The notes beneath the pieces were generated by a model, which worked only from the letters and a program-made list of their open reading frames with translations, ran no database searches and had not been told where the DNA came from. The translations under genes were made by a program, and so were the position numbers. This document shows, in pieces, positions 33,601 through 45,420 of a DNA stretch of 64,000 bases (positions within the stretch are counted from its first letter, which is position 1; every line of letters starts with the position of its first letter). Source of the DNA: Mauremys mutica (lineage: Eukaryota > Chordata > Testudines > Geoemydidae); contig NW_025422895.1 of NCBI RefSeq assembly GCF_020497125.1, forward strand, positions 868,001 through 932,000, read 5' to 3'.

Positions 33601-35263
33601 GGAGCAGGTATTTGGATTTTGCATCTGTTTTTGTGGATTTGCATCTGTCTTTGTAGTGCTTGTATCTCTCTCTAGAGGCCCGTCGGCACAGACTGCTGAG
33701 CGGGCAGCGGCGCCCTGAGTAGGGGTAGTAGCTAGGCTGAGGAGGGGCCTATAAAAGCAGCCGCCCAGCCAGGCAGCGGCACAGGAGCAGGCGAACAGGG
33801 GAGTTTGAATGGGAGAGTTCCCATTGGAAGAGCAGGTATTTGGAATTGCATCTTTTTGTGGATTTGCATCTGTCTTTGTAGTGCTTGCATCTCTCTGTAG
33901 AGGCCCGTCGGGGCAGACTGCTGAGCGGGCTGCGGCGCCCTGCGTAGGGGGCGGAGCTAGGCTGAGGAGGGGCCTATAAAAGCGGCCACCCAGCCGGGCA
34001 GCGGCACAGGAGCCAGCGAGCAGCGGCACAGGAGTCAGGTGAACAGGGGAGTTTGCATGGGAGAGTTCCCATTGGAGGAGCAGGTATTTGGGTTTGCATC
34101 TTTTTTGTGGATTTGCATCTGTCTTTGTAGTGCTTGAATCTCTCTGTAGAGGCCCGTCGGGCAGACTGATGAGCGGGCTGCGGTGCCTTACGTAGGGGGC
34201 GGATCTAGGCTGAGGAGGGGCTTATAAAAGCGGCCGCCCAGCCAGGCAGCGGCACAGGAGCCAGCGAGCAGCGGCACAGGAGCCAACGAACAGAGGAGTT
34301 TGCGTGAGAGAGTTCCCATTGGAGGAGCAGGTAATTGGATTTTTCATCTGTCTTTGTGGATTTGCATCTGTCTTTGTAGTGCTTGTATCTCTCCGTAGAG
34401 GCCCGTCGGGGCAGACTGCTGAGCGGGAGGGCGCCCTGAGTAGGGGGCGGAGCTAGGCTGAGGAGGGGCCTATAAAAGCGGCCTCCCAGCCAGGCATCGG
34501 CACAGGAGCCAGTGAGCAGCGCGCACAGGAACCAGCGAACAGGGGATTTGTGTGGGAGAGTTCCATTGGAGGAGCAGGTATTTTGGTTTGCATCTGTCTT
34601 TGTGGATTTGCATTTCCTCTTTGTGGTGCTTGTATCTCACTGTAAAGGCCCGTACGGGCAGACTGCTGATCGGACGGCGGGCGCACTGAGTAGTGGGCGG
34701 AGTTATGCTCGAGGAGGGGCCTATAAAAGCTGCCGCCCCATCCAGGCAGAGGCGCAGGAGCCAGCGACCAGCGGCACAGGAGCCAGTGAACAGGGGAGTT
34801 TGCGTGAGGAGAGTTCCCATTGGAGGAGCAGGTATTTGGAATTGCATCTCTCTTTGTGGATTTGCATCTGTCTTTGTAGTGCTTGTATCTCTCTGTAAGG
34901 AGGCTCGTCGGGGCAGACTGCTGAGGCCGGCAGCGGCGCCCTGAGTAGGGGGCGGAGCTAGGCTGAGGAGGTGGCCTATAAAAGAGGCCAGCCCAGCCAG
35001 CGGAGCGGCACAGGAGCCAGCGAGCAGGGGGGTTTCCGTGGCATAGTTCCCATTGGAGGAGCAGGTATTTGGATTTGCTTCTGTCTTTGTGGATATGCAT
35101 CTGTCTTTGTAGTGCTTGTATCTCTCTGTAGAGGCCCATCGGGGCAGACTGGTGAGCGGGCAGCGGCGCCCTGAGTAGGGGGCGGAGCTAGGCTTAGGAG
35201 GGGCCTATAACAGCGGCCGCCCAGCCAGGCAGCGAACAGGGCGGCGAACAGGGGAGTTTGCGT
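30607..35263 (+). repeat. Pre-CR1 monomer block, array 2
   Basis: Same ordered monomers as 11128-15773. Here one run (near 32306-32480) has lost or changed several bases, and the last 900 bases contain clustered insertions (for example GAGGTGGCCTATAAAAGAGGCCAGCCC near 34970). The final monomer again stops at GTTTGCGT. Confidence 0.8.
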
Positions 35264-35508
35264 CGGCATTCACTCAGGCCAGGGCTTTATAAAGCCGCGC
35301 TCAAGCGACCAGGGAGCTTTGCAAACAGGGGCTGCTAACAGGGAGTTTCGCAAGGGAGTTTAGAGGGGGATAGGGAAGGGATGTGGGAGCCCCTTGCCGG
35401 CCCTTAACCCTTTCCTGTAGCCACCCCTAAAACCCTAAAACCTAATTATAACAAACTACATTCTAAAACTACTTTCCAGTAAACCACCCTTTCACTAACT
35501 TGGAGACA

Positions 35509-36480
35509 ATGCAGGCAGAAGCCCAGCAGCAGAGTGGGGGCTATCCAGTTTATTTCACTGACTGTCGCATGTATGATTACCTGCCCTGTGGGGCGGGGGC
35601 GTATGTGTGTGCAGTCGGTGCAAGGAGATCCTGGCCCTCAGAGACCATGTACGGATCTTGGAGGCCAGGGTGGCGGAACTGGAGGAGCTGAGAGAGGCAG
35701 AGAGGTATGTTGATGAGGCTTCTCCGGGACACTGTAAGGAATTGTCCCACCTCCGCTTAGACAGCTCCCTGTGATGTTGAGGAGGAAGAAGGGCTTCAGG
35801 GAAGTAGAGCAGTCAATGGGAGCAGGAGGCGAAACCTTCCGATAGTTGGGACCATCATTCCAGATGGTGCTGGGGTTACCTCTAGGCACTGAGGTTGCCT
35901 CTCCGGGGGAGGGAATCTCGAGTTTAATAGGAAAAGGCAGGTGTTAGTAATGGGAGATTACGATTATTAGAAAAGTAGATAGCTGGGTCTGTCCACACTA
36001 ACACCTATTTACCAATGATGACGGGAAGAACCGTATGGTGGACTTGCCTGCCTGGTGCGAAGGTTGCGGATCCCTCGAAGGCATCTTAGATAGACTTACG
36101 TGTAGTGCTGGGGAGGAGCCGGTGGTCGTGGTACATGTAGGTACCAATGACATAGCGGAAGGGTAGGAGAGATGTCCTGGAAGCCAAATTTAGGCTGCTA
36201 GGGAAGAGACTGAAACTCAGGGACTCTATGGTGGCATTTTCAGAATTGCTCACAGTTCCACGCGCAGGGCCAGGAAGGACAGGCAGAGCTTCAGAGTCTC
36301 AATGTTGTGGATGAGACGTTGGATTTAAGAGAAGAGGGGTTCACGTTCATTAGGAACTGGGGGAAAACTTCTGGGATGGGAGGAGCCTATACAGGAGAGA
36401 TGGGCTCCACCTAAACCAAAGTGGAACCAGACTGCTGCCACTAAACATTAAAAAGGTTCTGGAGCAAGTTTATAATCTAG
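35509..36480 (+). pseudogene. CR1 ORF1 remnant, copy 2
   Basis: The zinc-finger-like start is recognisable (ATG at 35509), but the first Cys of the first CxxC is Phe (TTCACTGACTGT) and the second Cys pair is displaced by small insertions. The coiled-coil and esterase parts can be followed only by jumping frames. DNA equivalent to the GDS, GTND and DGLHL boxes is present near 35955, 36145 and 36400. An insertion of about 23 bp with the sequence CCACACTAACACCTATTTAC lies inside the esterase region. No complete protein can be made from this copy as written. Confidence 0.7.
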
Positions 36481-36767
36481 GAGATGGGGGAAAGCCGACT
36501 GCTGCAGAGGAGCGGTGTGTGATCGGACACAGACTTCTCTTAGGGGAGAGTCTGATGATAGAGAATCTCCAGGTTATAGTCAGGGCACAGAGGAATGGAG
36601 AAGGTATAATGTAAGGGCTGGATCAGGGTGATAAACAGTCACATAAAAAAGAATCTGGGCACATCAGAAAAAGGTAGGCTAATAAAACAGGGACAAGTTT
36701 TTAAAGTGCTTGTACACAAATGCCAGAAGTCTAAAATAATAAGATGGGTGTGAACTAGAGTGTTCTT

Positions 36768-37049
36768 GTGATAAAGGAGGATATATATATAATAGGCATC
36801 CAACAGAAACCTGGTGGACTTGAGAGCAATTCAAATGGGACACAATCATTCCGGGTGTACAAAATATATCGGAAGGACAGAACAGGCCGTGCAGGGGGAG
36901 GAGTGGCACTTATTATGTTAAAGAAAGTGGTAGATTCAAATGAAGTAAAAATCTTAAGCGAATCCACAGGTTCCATAGAGTCTCTATGGATAGAAATTTC
37001 ATGCTCTAGTAAAAATATAAACAGTAGGGATCTATTATCGACCACCTGA
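36768..37049 (+). pseudogene. CR1 ORF2 endonuclease fragment, copy 2
   Basis: A 93-codon frame covers part of the APE-like endonuclease from IKEDIYIIGI to SIESLWIEISCSSKN. The ITETWW box is damaged by inserted bases. Further endonuclease sequence with GDFNYPHIDW follows in another frame up to the shared TAG near 37246. Confidence 0.65.
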
Positions 37050-37260
37050 CCAGGACAGTAATAGTGATGATGAAATGCTAAGGGAAATTAGAGAGGCTAT
37101 CAAAATTAAGAACCCAATAATAGTGGGGGATTTCAATTATCCCCATATTGACTGGGAACATTTCACTTCAGGACGAAATGCTGAGATAAAATTTCTCGAT
37201 ACTTTAAATGACTGCTTCGGGAACCCACACGGGGAGAGGCGATTCTAGATTTAATCTTGA

Positions 37261-38819
37261 GTGGAGCGCAGGAGCTGGTCCAAGATGGTAACTATAGGAG
37301 GACCGCTTGGAAATAGTGACCATAATACAATAGCATTCAACATCCCTGTGAGGGGAAGAACATCTCAACTGCCCAACACTGTGGCCTTTAATTTCAAAAG
37401 GGGGAACTATACAAAAATGAGGGGGTTAGTTAGACAAAAGTTAAAAGGTACAGTGACTAAAGTGAAATCCCTGCAAGTTGCGTGGGCCCTTTTTAAAGAC
37501 ACCATAATAGAGGCCCAACTTCAATGTATACCCCAAATTAAGAAAAACAGTAAGAGAACTAAAAAAGAGCCACCGTGGCTTAACAACCATGTAAAAGAAG
37601 CAAAGAGAGATAAAAAGACATCCTTTAAAAAAGTGGAAGTCAAATCCTAGTGAGGCAAATAGAAAGGAGCACAAACACTGCCAACTTAAGTGCAAGAGTG
37701 TAATAAGAAAAGCCAAAGAGGAGTTTGAAGAACGGCTAGCCAAAAACTCCAAAGGTAATAACAAAATGTTTTTTAAGTACATCAGAAGCAGGAAGCCTTG
37801 CTAAACAACCAGTGGGGCCCCTTGATGATCAAAATTCAAAAGGAGCGCTTAAAGATGATAAAGTCATTGCGGAGAAACTAAATGGATTCTTTGCTTCAGT
37901 CTTCACGGCTGAGGATGTTAGGGAGATTCCCAAACCTGAGCTGGCTTTTGTAGGTGACAAATCTGAGGAACTGTCACACATTGAAGTGTCACTAGAGGAG
38001 GTTTTGGAATTAATTGATAAACTCAACATTAACAAGTCACCGGGACCAGATGGCATTCACCCAAGAGTTCTGAAAGAACTCAAATGTGAAGTTGCGGAAC
38101 TATTAACTAAGTTTTGTAACCTGTCCTTTAAATCGGCTTCGGTACCCAATGACTGGAAGTTAGCTAATGTAACGCCAATAGTTAAAATGGGCTCTAGGGG
38201 TGATCCGGGCAATTACAGACCGGTAAGTCTAACGTCGGTACCGGGCAAATTAGTTGAAACAATAGTAAAGAATAAAATTGTCAGACACATAGAAAAAACA
38301 TAAACTCTTGAGCAATAGTCAGAATGGTTTCTGTAAAGGGAAATCGTGTCTTACTAATCTATTCGAGTTCATTGAAGGGGTCCCCAAACATGCGGACAAG
38401 GTGGATCCGGTGGACATAGGTGTACTTAGATTTCCAGAAAGCCTTTGACAAGGTCCCTCAACCAAAGGCTCTTACGTAAATTAAGCTGTCATGGGATAAA
38501 AGGAAAGGTCCTTTCATGGATTGAGAACTGGTTAATGGACAGGGAACAAAGGGTAGGAATTAATGGTAAATTCTCAGAATGGAGAGGGGTAACTAGTGGT
38601 GTTCCCCAAGGGTCAGTCCTAGGACCAATCCTATTCAATTTATTCATAAATGATGTGGAGAAAGGGGTAAACAGTGAGGTGGCAAAGTTAGCAGATGATA
38701 CTAAACTACTCAAGATAGTTAAGACCAAAGCAGATTGTGAAGAACTTCAAAAAGATCTCACAAAACTAAGTGATTGGGCAACAAAATGGCAAATGAAATT
38801 TAATGTGGTTAAATGTTAA
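37261..38819 (+). pseudogene. CR1 ORF2 reverse transcriptase, broken, copy 2
   Basis: The RT region is split into open pieces at 37261-37650, 37812-38303 and 38445-38819 by one-base insertions (an extra A near 37628, an extra T near 37799, an extra A near 38300 and others around 38419-38461). The [19 protein letters not shown] and LADD boxes are all present in the pieces. The segment with the first catalytic Asp ([12 protein letters not shown]) lies in the disrupted interval 38400-38460. An Asp-to-Val change (NVVKC) and an extra base near 38817 end the last piece early. Confidence 0.75.
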
Positions 38820-38945
38820 AGTAATGCACATTGGAAAAAATAACCCCAACTATACATACAACATGATGGGGGCTAATTTAGCTACAACGAGTCAGGAAAA
38901 AGATCTTGGAGTTATCGTGGATAGTTCTCTGAAGAAGTCCACGCA

Positions 38946-39503
38946 GTGTGCAGAGGCGGTCAAAAAGCAAACAGGATGTTAGGAATCATTAAAAAGGGGA
39001 TAGAGAATAAGACTGAGATTATATTATTGCCCTTATATAAATCCATGGTACGCCCACATCTCGAATACTGTGTACAGATGTGGTCTCCTCACCTCAAAAA
39101 AGATATTCTGGCACTAGAAAAGGTTCAGAAAAGAGCAACTAAAATGATTAGGGGTTTAGAGAGGGTCCCATATGAGGAAAGATTAAAGAGGCTAGGACTC
39201 TTCAGTTTGGAAAAGAGAAGACTAAGGGGGGACATGATAGAGGTATATAAAATCATGAGTGATGTTGAGAAAGTGGATAAGGAAAAGTTATTTACTTATT
39301 CCCATAATACAAGAACTAGGGGTCACCAAATAAAATTAATAGGCAGCAGGTTTAAAACAAATAAAAGGAAGTTCTTCTTCACGCAGCGCACAGTCAACTT
39401 GGGGAACTCCTTACCTGAGGAGGTTGTGAAGGCTAGGACTATAACAATGTTTAAAAGGGGACTGGATAAATTCATGGTGGCTAAGTCCATAAATGGCTAT
39501 TAG
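38946..39503 (+). CDS. CR1 ORF2 C-terminal domain, copy 2
   Basis: A 185-codon frame nearly the same as the C-terminal domain in the other copies; the visible difference is Ile for Asn in [13 protein letters not shown]. It is separated from the RT part by the short A-run at 38962-38966. The CR1 3' UTR follows from 39504 to 39709. Confidence 0.75.
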   Translation: MCRGGQKANRMLGIIKKGIENKTEIILLPLYKSMVRPHLEYCVQMWSPHLKKDILALEKVQKRATKMIRGLERVPYEERLKRLGLFSLEKRRLRGDMIEVYKIMSDVEKVDKEKLFTYSHNTRTRGHQIKLIGSRFKTNKRKFFFTQRTVNLGNSLPEEVVKARTITMFKRGLDKFMVAKSINGY

Positions 39504-39709
39504 GCCAGGATGGGTAAGTATGGTGTCCCTAGCCTCCGTTCGTCAGAGGATGGAGATGGATAGCAGGAGAGAGATCACTTGATCGTTGCCTTTTAGGTTC
39601 ACTCCCTCAGGGGCACCTGGCATTGGCCACTGTCGGTAGACAGATACTGGGCTAGATGGACCTTTGGTCTGACCCGGTACGGCCTTTCTTATGTTCTTAT
39701 ATTCTTATG
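39504..39709 (+). other. CR1 3' UTR and terminal repeats, copy 2
   Basis: Same 3' tail as copy 1, one base longer (TAGGCCAGG at its start), ending in TTCTTATATTCTTATG and followed by the satellite at GAGAGTTACC. This end of copy 2 is almost free of the insertions that mark its 5' half. Confidence 0.88.
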
Positions 39710-39828
39710 GAGAGTTACCATTGGAGGAGCAGGTATTTGGATTTGCATCTTATTTGTGGATTTGCATCTCTCTTTGTATTGCTTGTATCACTCTGTAGAG
39801 GCACGTCGGGGCAAAACTGTCTGAGCGG

Positions 39829-40858
39829 GCAGCGGCGCCCTGAGTAGGGGCCGGAGCTAGGCTGAGGAGGGGCCCTATAAAAGTGGCCGCCCAGCCATGC
39901 AGCGAAACAGGAGCCAGCAAACAGGGCGGAGAACAGTGGAGTTTTCGTTGGAGAGTTCCCATTGGAGGAGCAGGTATTTGGATTTGCATCTCTGTCTTTG
40001 TAGTGCATGTATCTCTCTGTAGAGGCCCGTCGGGGCAGACTGCTGAGCCGGCAGCGGCGCCCTGAGTAGCGGGCGGAGCTAGGCTGAGGGAGGGCCTATA
40101 AAAGCGGCAGCCCAGCCATGCAGCGGCACAGGAGCCAGTGAGCAGCAGCACAGGAGCCAGCGAACAGGGGAGTTTGCGTGGGAGAATTCCCATTGGAGGA
40201 GCAGGTATTTGGATTTGCAAAATTTTTGTGGATTTCCATCTGTCTTTGTAGTGCTTGTATCTCTCTGTAGAGGCCCGTCGGGGCAGACTGCTGAGCGGGC
40301 AGCGGAGCCCTGAGTAGGGGGCGGAGCTAGGCTGAGGAGGGGCCTGTAAATGCGGCCGCCCATTCAGGCAGCGGCAGAGGAGCCAGGAAACAGGGGCGTT
40401 TGCGTGGGAGAGTTCCCATTGGAGGAGCAGGTATTTGGATTTGCATCTGTCTTTGTGGATTTGCATCTGTCTTTTTAGTGCTTGTATCTCTCTGTAGAGG
40501 CCCATCGGGGCAGACTGCTGAGCGGGCAGCGGCGCCCAGTGTAGGGGGCGGAGTTAGGCTGAGGAGGGGCCTTTAAAAGCGGCCCCAAGCCAGGCAGCGG
40601 CACAGGAACCAGCAAACAGGGCTACGAACAGGGGAGTTTGTGTGGGACAGTTCCCATTGGAGGAGCAGGTATATGGATTTGCATCTGTCTTTGTGGATGG
40701 CATCTGTCTTTGTAGTGCTTGTATCTCTCTGTAGAGACCCGTCGGCCCAGACTGCTGAGCGGTCAGGAGTGCCCTGAGTGGGGGGCGGAACTAGGCTGAG
40801 GAGGGGTCTATAAAAGCGGCCGCCTAGCCAGGCAGCGGCACAGGAGCCAGCGAACAGG
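39829..40858 (+). repeat. Duplicated post-CR1 block, first copy (array 3)
   Basis: Equivalent to 20255-21285. It contains private changes such as GGCGGAGAACAGTGGAGTTTTCG near 39925, which fall in the error-rich interval. Confidence 0.8.
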
Positions 40859-40990
40859 ACAGTTTTGCGTGGGAGAGTTCCCATTGGAGAAGCAGGTATT
40901 TGGATTTGCATCTGTATTTGTGGATTTGCATCTGTCTAAGCAGTGCTTGTATCTCTCTGTAGAGGCCCGTCGGGGCAGACTGCTGAGCGG

Positions 40991-42023
40991 GGAGCGCGGC
41001 GCCCTGAGTAGGGGTCGGAGTTAGGCTGAGGAGGGGCCTATAAAAGTGGCCGCCCAGCCATGCAGCGGAACAGGAGCCAGAAAGCAGGGCGGCGAACAGG
41101 GGAGTTTGCGTTTGGAGAGTTCCCATTGGAGGAGCAGGTATTTGGATTTGCATCTCTGTCTTTGTAGTGCATGTATCTCTCTGTAGAGGCCCGTCGGGGC
41201 AGACTGCTGAGCCGGTAGCGGCGCCCTGAGTAGGGTGCGGAGCTAGGCTGAGGAGGGGCCTATAAAAGCGGCAGCCCAGCCATGCAGCGGCACAGGAGCC
41301 AGTGAGCAGCAGCACAGGAGCCAGCGAACAGGGGAGTTTGCGTGGGAGAATTCCCATTGGAGGAGCAGGTATTTGGATTTGCAAAATTTTTGTGGATTTC
41401 CATCTGTCTTTGTAGTGCTTGTATCTCTCTGTAGAGGCCCGTCGGGGCAGACTGCTGAGCGGGCAGCGGAGCCCTGAGTAGGGGGCGGAGCTAGGCTGAG
41501 GAGGGGCTGTAAATGCGGCCGCCCATTCAGGCAGCTGCAGAGGAGCCAGGAAACAGGGGCGTTTGCGTGGGAGAGTTCCCATTGGAGGAGCAGGTATTTG
41601 GATTTGCATCTGTCTTTGTGGATTTGCATCTGTCTTTTTAGTGCTTGTATCTCTCTGTAGAGGCCCATCGGGGCAGACTGCTGAGCGGGCAGCGGCGCCC
41701 AGTGTAGGGGGCGGAGTTAGGCTGACGAGGGGCCTTTAAAAGCGGCCCCAAGCCAGGCAGCGGCACAGGAACCAGCAAACAGGGCTACGAACAGGGGAGT
41801 TTGTGTGGGACAGTTCCCATTGGAGGAGCAGGTATATGGATTTGCATCTGTCTTAGTGGATGGCATCTGTCTTTGTAGTGCTTGTATCTCTCTGTAGAGA
41901 CCCGTCGGCCCAGACTGCTGAGCGGTCAGGAGTGCCCTGAGTGGGGGGCGGAACTAGGCTGAGGAGGGGTCTATAAAAGCGGCCGCCTAGCCAGGCAGCG
42001 GCACAGGAGCCAGCGAACAGGGG
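40991..42023 (+). repeat. Duplicated post-CR1 block, second copy (array 3)
   Basis: Equivalent to 21417-22447. It differs by a few bases, including GCAGCGGAACAGGAGCCAGAAAGC near 41062 where array 2 has GCAGCGAAACAGGAGCCAGCAAAC. This argues that arrays 2 and 3 are not simply the same read placed twice, unless those changes are themselves errors. Confidence 0.8.
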
Positions 42024-42580
42024 AGTTTGCGTGGGAGAGTTCCCATGGGTGGAGCAGGTAATTGGATTTGCATCTGTCTTTGTGGATTTGCATCTGTCTT
42101 TGTGGTGCTTGTATCTCTCTGTAGAGGCCCGTCGGGGCAGAATGCTGAGCGGGCAGCATGCTGAGCGGGCAGCGGCGCCCTGAGTAGGAGGCGGAGCTAG
42201 GCTGAGGAGGGGCCTATATAAGCGGCCGCCCAGCCAGGCAGCGGCACAGGAGCCAGCAAGCAGCGGCACAGAAACCAGCGAACAGGGGCGTTTCCGTGGG
42301 AGAGTTCCCATTGGAGGAGCAGCTATTTGGATTTGCATCTTTCTTTGTGGATTTGCGTCTATCTTTCCAGTGCTTGTATCTCTCTGTAGAGGCCCGTCGG
42401 GGCAGACTGCTGAGCGGGCAGCGGCGCCCTGAGTAGGGGGCGGAGATAGGCTGAGGAGGGCCTATAAAAGCGGCCGCCCAGCCAGGCAGCTGTACAAGAG
42501 CCAGCAAACAGGGGAGTTTGCGTGGAGAGTTCCCATTGGAGGAGCAAGTATTTGGATTTGCATCTGTCTTTGTGGATTTG

Positions 42581-45420
42581 CATCTGTTTTTGTAGTGCTT
42601 GTATCTCTCTGTAGAGGCCCGTCGGGGCAGACTGCTGAGCGGGCAGCGACGCCCTGAGTAGGGGGCGGAGCTAGGCTGAGGAGGGTCCTATAAAAGCGGC
42701 CGCCCAACCAGGCAGCGGCACAGGAGTCAGTGTGCAGCGGCACAGGAATCAGCGAACAGAGGAGTTTGCGTGAAAGAGTTCCCATTGGAGGAGCAGGTAT
42801 TTGGATTTGCATCTGTCTTTGTCGATTTGCATCTGTTTTTGTAGTGCTTGTATCTCTCTGTAGAGGCCCGTCGGGGCAGACTGCTGAGCGGGCAGCGGTG
42901 CCCTGAGTAGGGGGCGGAGCTAGGCTGAGGAGGGGCCTATAAAAGCTGCCTCCCAGCCAGTCAGGGGCACAGGAGCCAGCGAGCAGCGGCAGAGGAGCCA
43001 GAGAAAAGGGGCGTTTGCGTGGGAGAGTTCCCATTGGAGGAGCAGGTATTTGGATTTGCATCTGTCTTGTAGTGCTTTTATCTCTCTGTAGAGGCCCGTC
43101 GGGGCAGAATGCTGAGCGGGCAGAGTCGCCCTGAATGGGGGGCGGAGCTAGGCTGAGGTGGGGCCTATAATAGCAGCCGCCCAGGCAGGCAGCGGCACAG
43201 GAGCCAGCGAGCAGCGGCACAGGAGCCAGCAAACAGGGGAGTTTGTGTGGGAGAGTTCTCATTGGAGAAGCAGGTATTTGGATTTGCATCTGTCTTTGTG
43301 GATTTGCATCTGTCTTTGTAGTGCTTGTATCTCTCTGTAGAGGCCCGTCGGGGCTGACTGCTGAGCGGGCAGCGGCGCCCTGAGTAGGGGGCGGAGCTAG
43401 GCTAGGAGGGGCCTATAAAAGCGGCCGCCCAACCAGGCAGCGGCACAGGAGTCAGCGAACAGAGGAGTTTGCGTGGGAGACTTCCCATTGGAGGAGCAGG
43501 TATTTGGATTTGCATCTGTCTTTGTGGATTTGCATCTGTCTTTGTAGTGCTTGTATCTCTCTGTAGAGGCTCGTCGTGGCAGACTGCTGAGCGGGCAGCG
43601 GCGCCTGAGTAGGGGGCGGAGCTAGCCTGAGGAGGGGCCTATAAAAGCGGCCGCCCAGCCATGCAGCGGCACGGGAGCCAGCGAACAGGGGAGTTTGCGT
43701 GGGAGAGTTCCCATTGGAGGAGCAGGTATTTGGATTCCCATCAGTCTTGCAGTGCTTTTATCTCTCTGTAGAGACCCGTCGGGGCAGAATGCTGAGCGGG
43801 CAGAGGCTCCCTGAGTGGGGGGCGGAGCTAGGCTGAGGTGGGGCCTATAAAAGCAGCCGCCCAGCCAGGCAGCGGCACAGGAGCCAGCGAGCAGCGGCAC
43901 AGGAGCCAGCTAACAGGGGAATTTGCGTGGGAGAGTTCCCATTGGAGGAGCAGGTATTTGGATTTGCATCTGTTTTGTGGATTTGCATCTGTCTTTGTAG
44001 TGCGTGTATCTCTCTGTAGAGGCCGTCGGGGCAGACTGCTGAGCGGGCAGCGGAGCCCTGAGTAGGGGGCGGAAATAGGCTGAGGAGGGGCCTATAAATG
44101 CGGCCGCCCATTCAGGCAGCGGCAGAGGAGCCAGGTAACAGGGGCGTTTGCGTGGGAGAGTTCCCATTGGAGGAGCAGGTATCTGGATTTGCATCTGTCT
44201 TTGTGGATTTGTATCTGTCTTTGTAGTGCTTGCATCTCTCTGTAGAGGCCCGTCGGTGCAGACTGCTGAGCGGGCAGCGGCGCCCTGACTAGGGGGCGTA
44301 GCTAGGCTGAGGAGGGGCCTAGAAAAGCGGCCGCCCAGCCAGGCAGCGGCACAGGAGACAGTGAGCAGCGGCACAGGAGACAGCGAACAGGGGCATTTGC
44401 GTGGGAGGGTTCCCATTGGAGGAGCAGGTATTTGGATTTGCATCTGTCTTTGTGGATTTGCATCTGTCTTTGTAGTGCTTGTATCTCTCTGTAGAGGCCC
44501 GTCTGGGCAGACTGCTGAGCAGGAAGCGGCGCCCTGAGTAGGGGGCAGAACTAGGCTGAGGAGGGGCCTATAAAAGCTGCCTCCCAGCCAGTCAGGGGCA
44601 CAGGAGCCAGCGAGCAGCGGTACAGGAGCAAGGGAAAAGGGGCGTTTGCGTGGGAGAGTTCCCATTGGAGGAGCAGGTATTTGGATTTGCATATCTGTCT
44701 TTGTAGTGCTAGTATCTTTATTTAGAGTCCCGTCGGGGCAGAATGCTGAGCGGGCAGAGGCGCCCTGAGTGGGGGGCGGAGCTAGGCTGAGGTGGGGCCT
44801 ACAATAGCAGCCTCCCAGCCAGGCAGCGGCACAGGAGCCAGCGAGCAGCGGCACAGGAGCCAGAAAACAGGGGAGTTTGTGTGGGAGAGTTCTCATTGGA
44901 GAAGCAGGTATTTGGATTTGCATCTGTCTTTGTGGATTTGCATCTGTCTTTGTAGTGCTTGTATCTCTCTGTAGAGGCCCGTCGGGGCAGACTGCTGAGC
45001 GGGCAGCGGCGCCCTGAGTAGGGGGCGGAGCTAGGCTGAGGAGGGGCCTATAAAAGCGGCCGCCCAACTAGGCAGCGGCACAGGAGTCAGCGAACAGAGG
45101 AGTTTGCATGGGAGAGTTCCCATTGGAGGAGCAGGTATTTGGATTTGCATCTGTCTTTGTGGATTTGCATCTGTCTTTGTAGTGCTTGTATCTCTCTGTA
45201 GAGGCGCGTCGGGGAGACTGCTGAGCGGGCAGCGGCGCCCTGAGTAGGGGCGGAGCTAGGCTGAGGAGGGGCCTATAAAAGCGGCCGCCCAGCCATGCAG
45301 CGGCACAGGAGCCAGCGAACAGGGCGGCGAACAGGGGAGTTTGCGTGGGCAGTTCCCATTGGAGGAGCAGGTATTTGGATTTGCATCTGTCTTTGTAGTG
45401 CTTGTATCTCTCTGTAGAGG
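42581..45420 (+). repeat. Truncated higher-order repeat unit, array 3
   Basis: Matches 23005-25849 and 3547-6390, with the same left fusion point and the same GCTAGCCTGAGG variant near 43622. Confidence 0.8.

Larger units (their letters stand above)
20138..35263 (+). repeat. Promoter-like satellite, array 2
   Basis: Same monomer family and orientation as array 1, about 62 monomers by length. It resumes within a monomer at GAGAGTT, the part that follows the GTTTGCGT at which array 1 stopped. The order is: post-CR1 block with a duplication of 1.16-kb period, a short linking segment of about 0.5 kb, a truncated higher-order unit, a complete higher-order unit, and the pre-CR1 block. From about 26.28 kb on, scattered one- and two-base insertions appear that are absent from arrays 1 and 3. 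Confidence 0.95.
35264..39709 (+). mobile_element. CR1: CR1 non-LTR retrotransposon, copy 2 (heavily disrupted)
   Basis: A 4446-bp copy, 82-84 bp longer than copies 1 and 3, with identical left and right junctions. It shares the ORF2 frameshifts at the endonuclease/RT border (stop near 37246) and in the A-run (38962-38966). It also carries dozens of private one-base insertions, densest between about 35390 and 37030, and an insertion of about 23 bp near 35993-36016. The 3' half from about 37050 to 39700 is nearly the same as the other copies. Confidence 0.93.
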
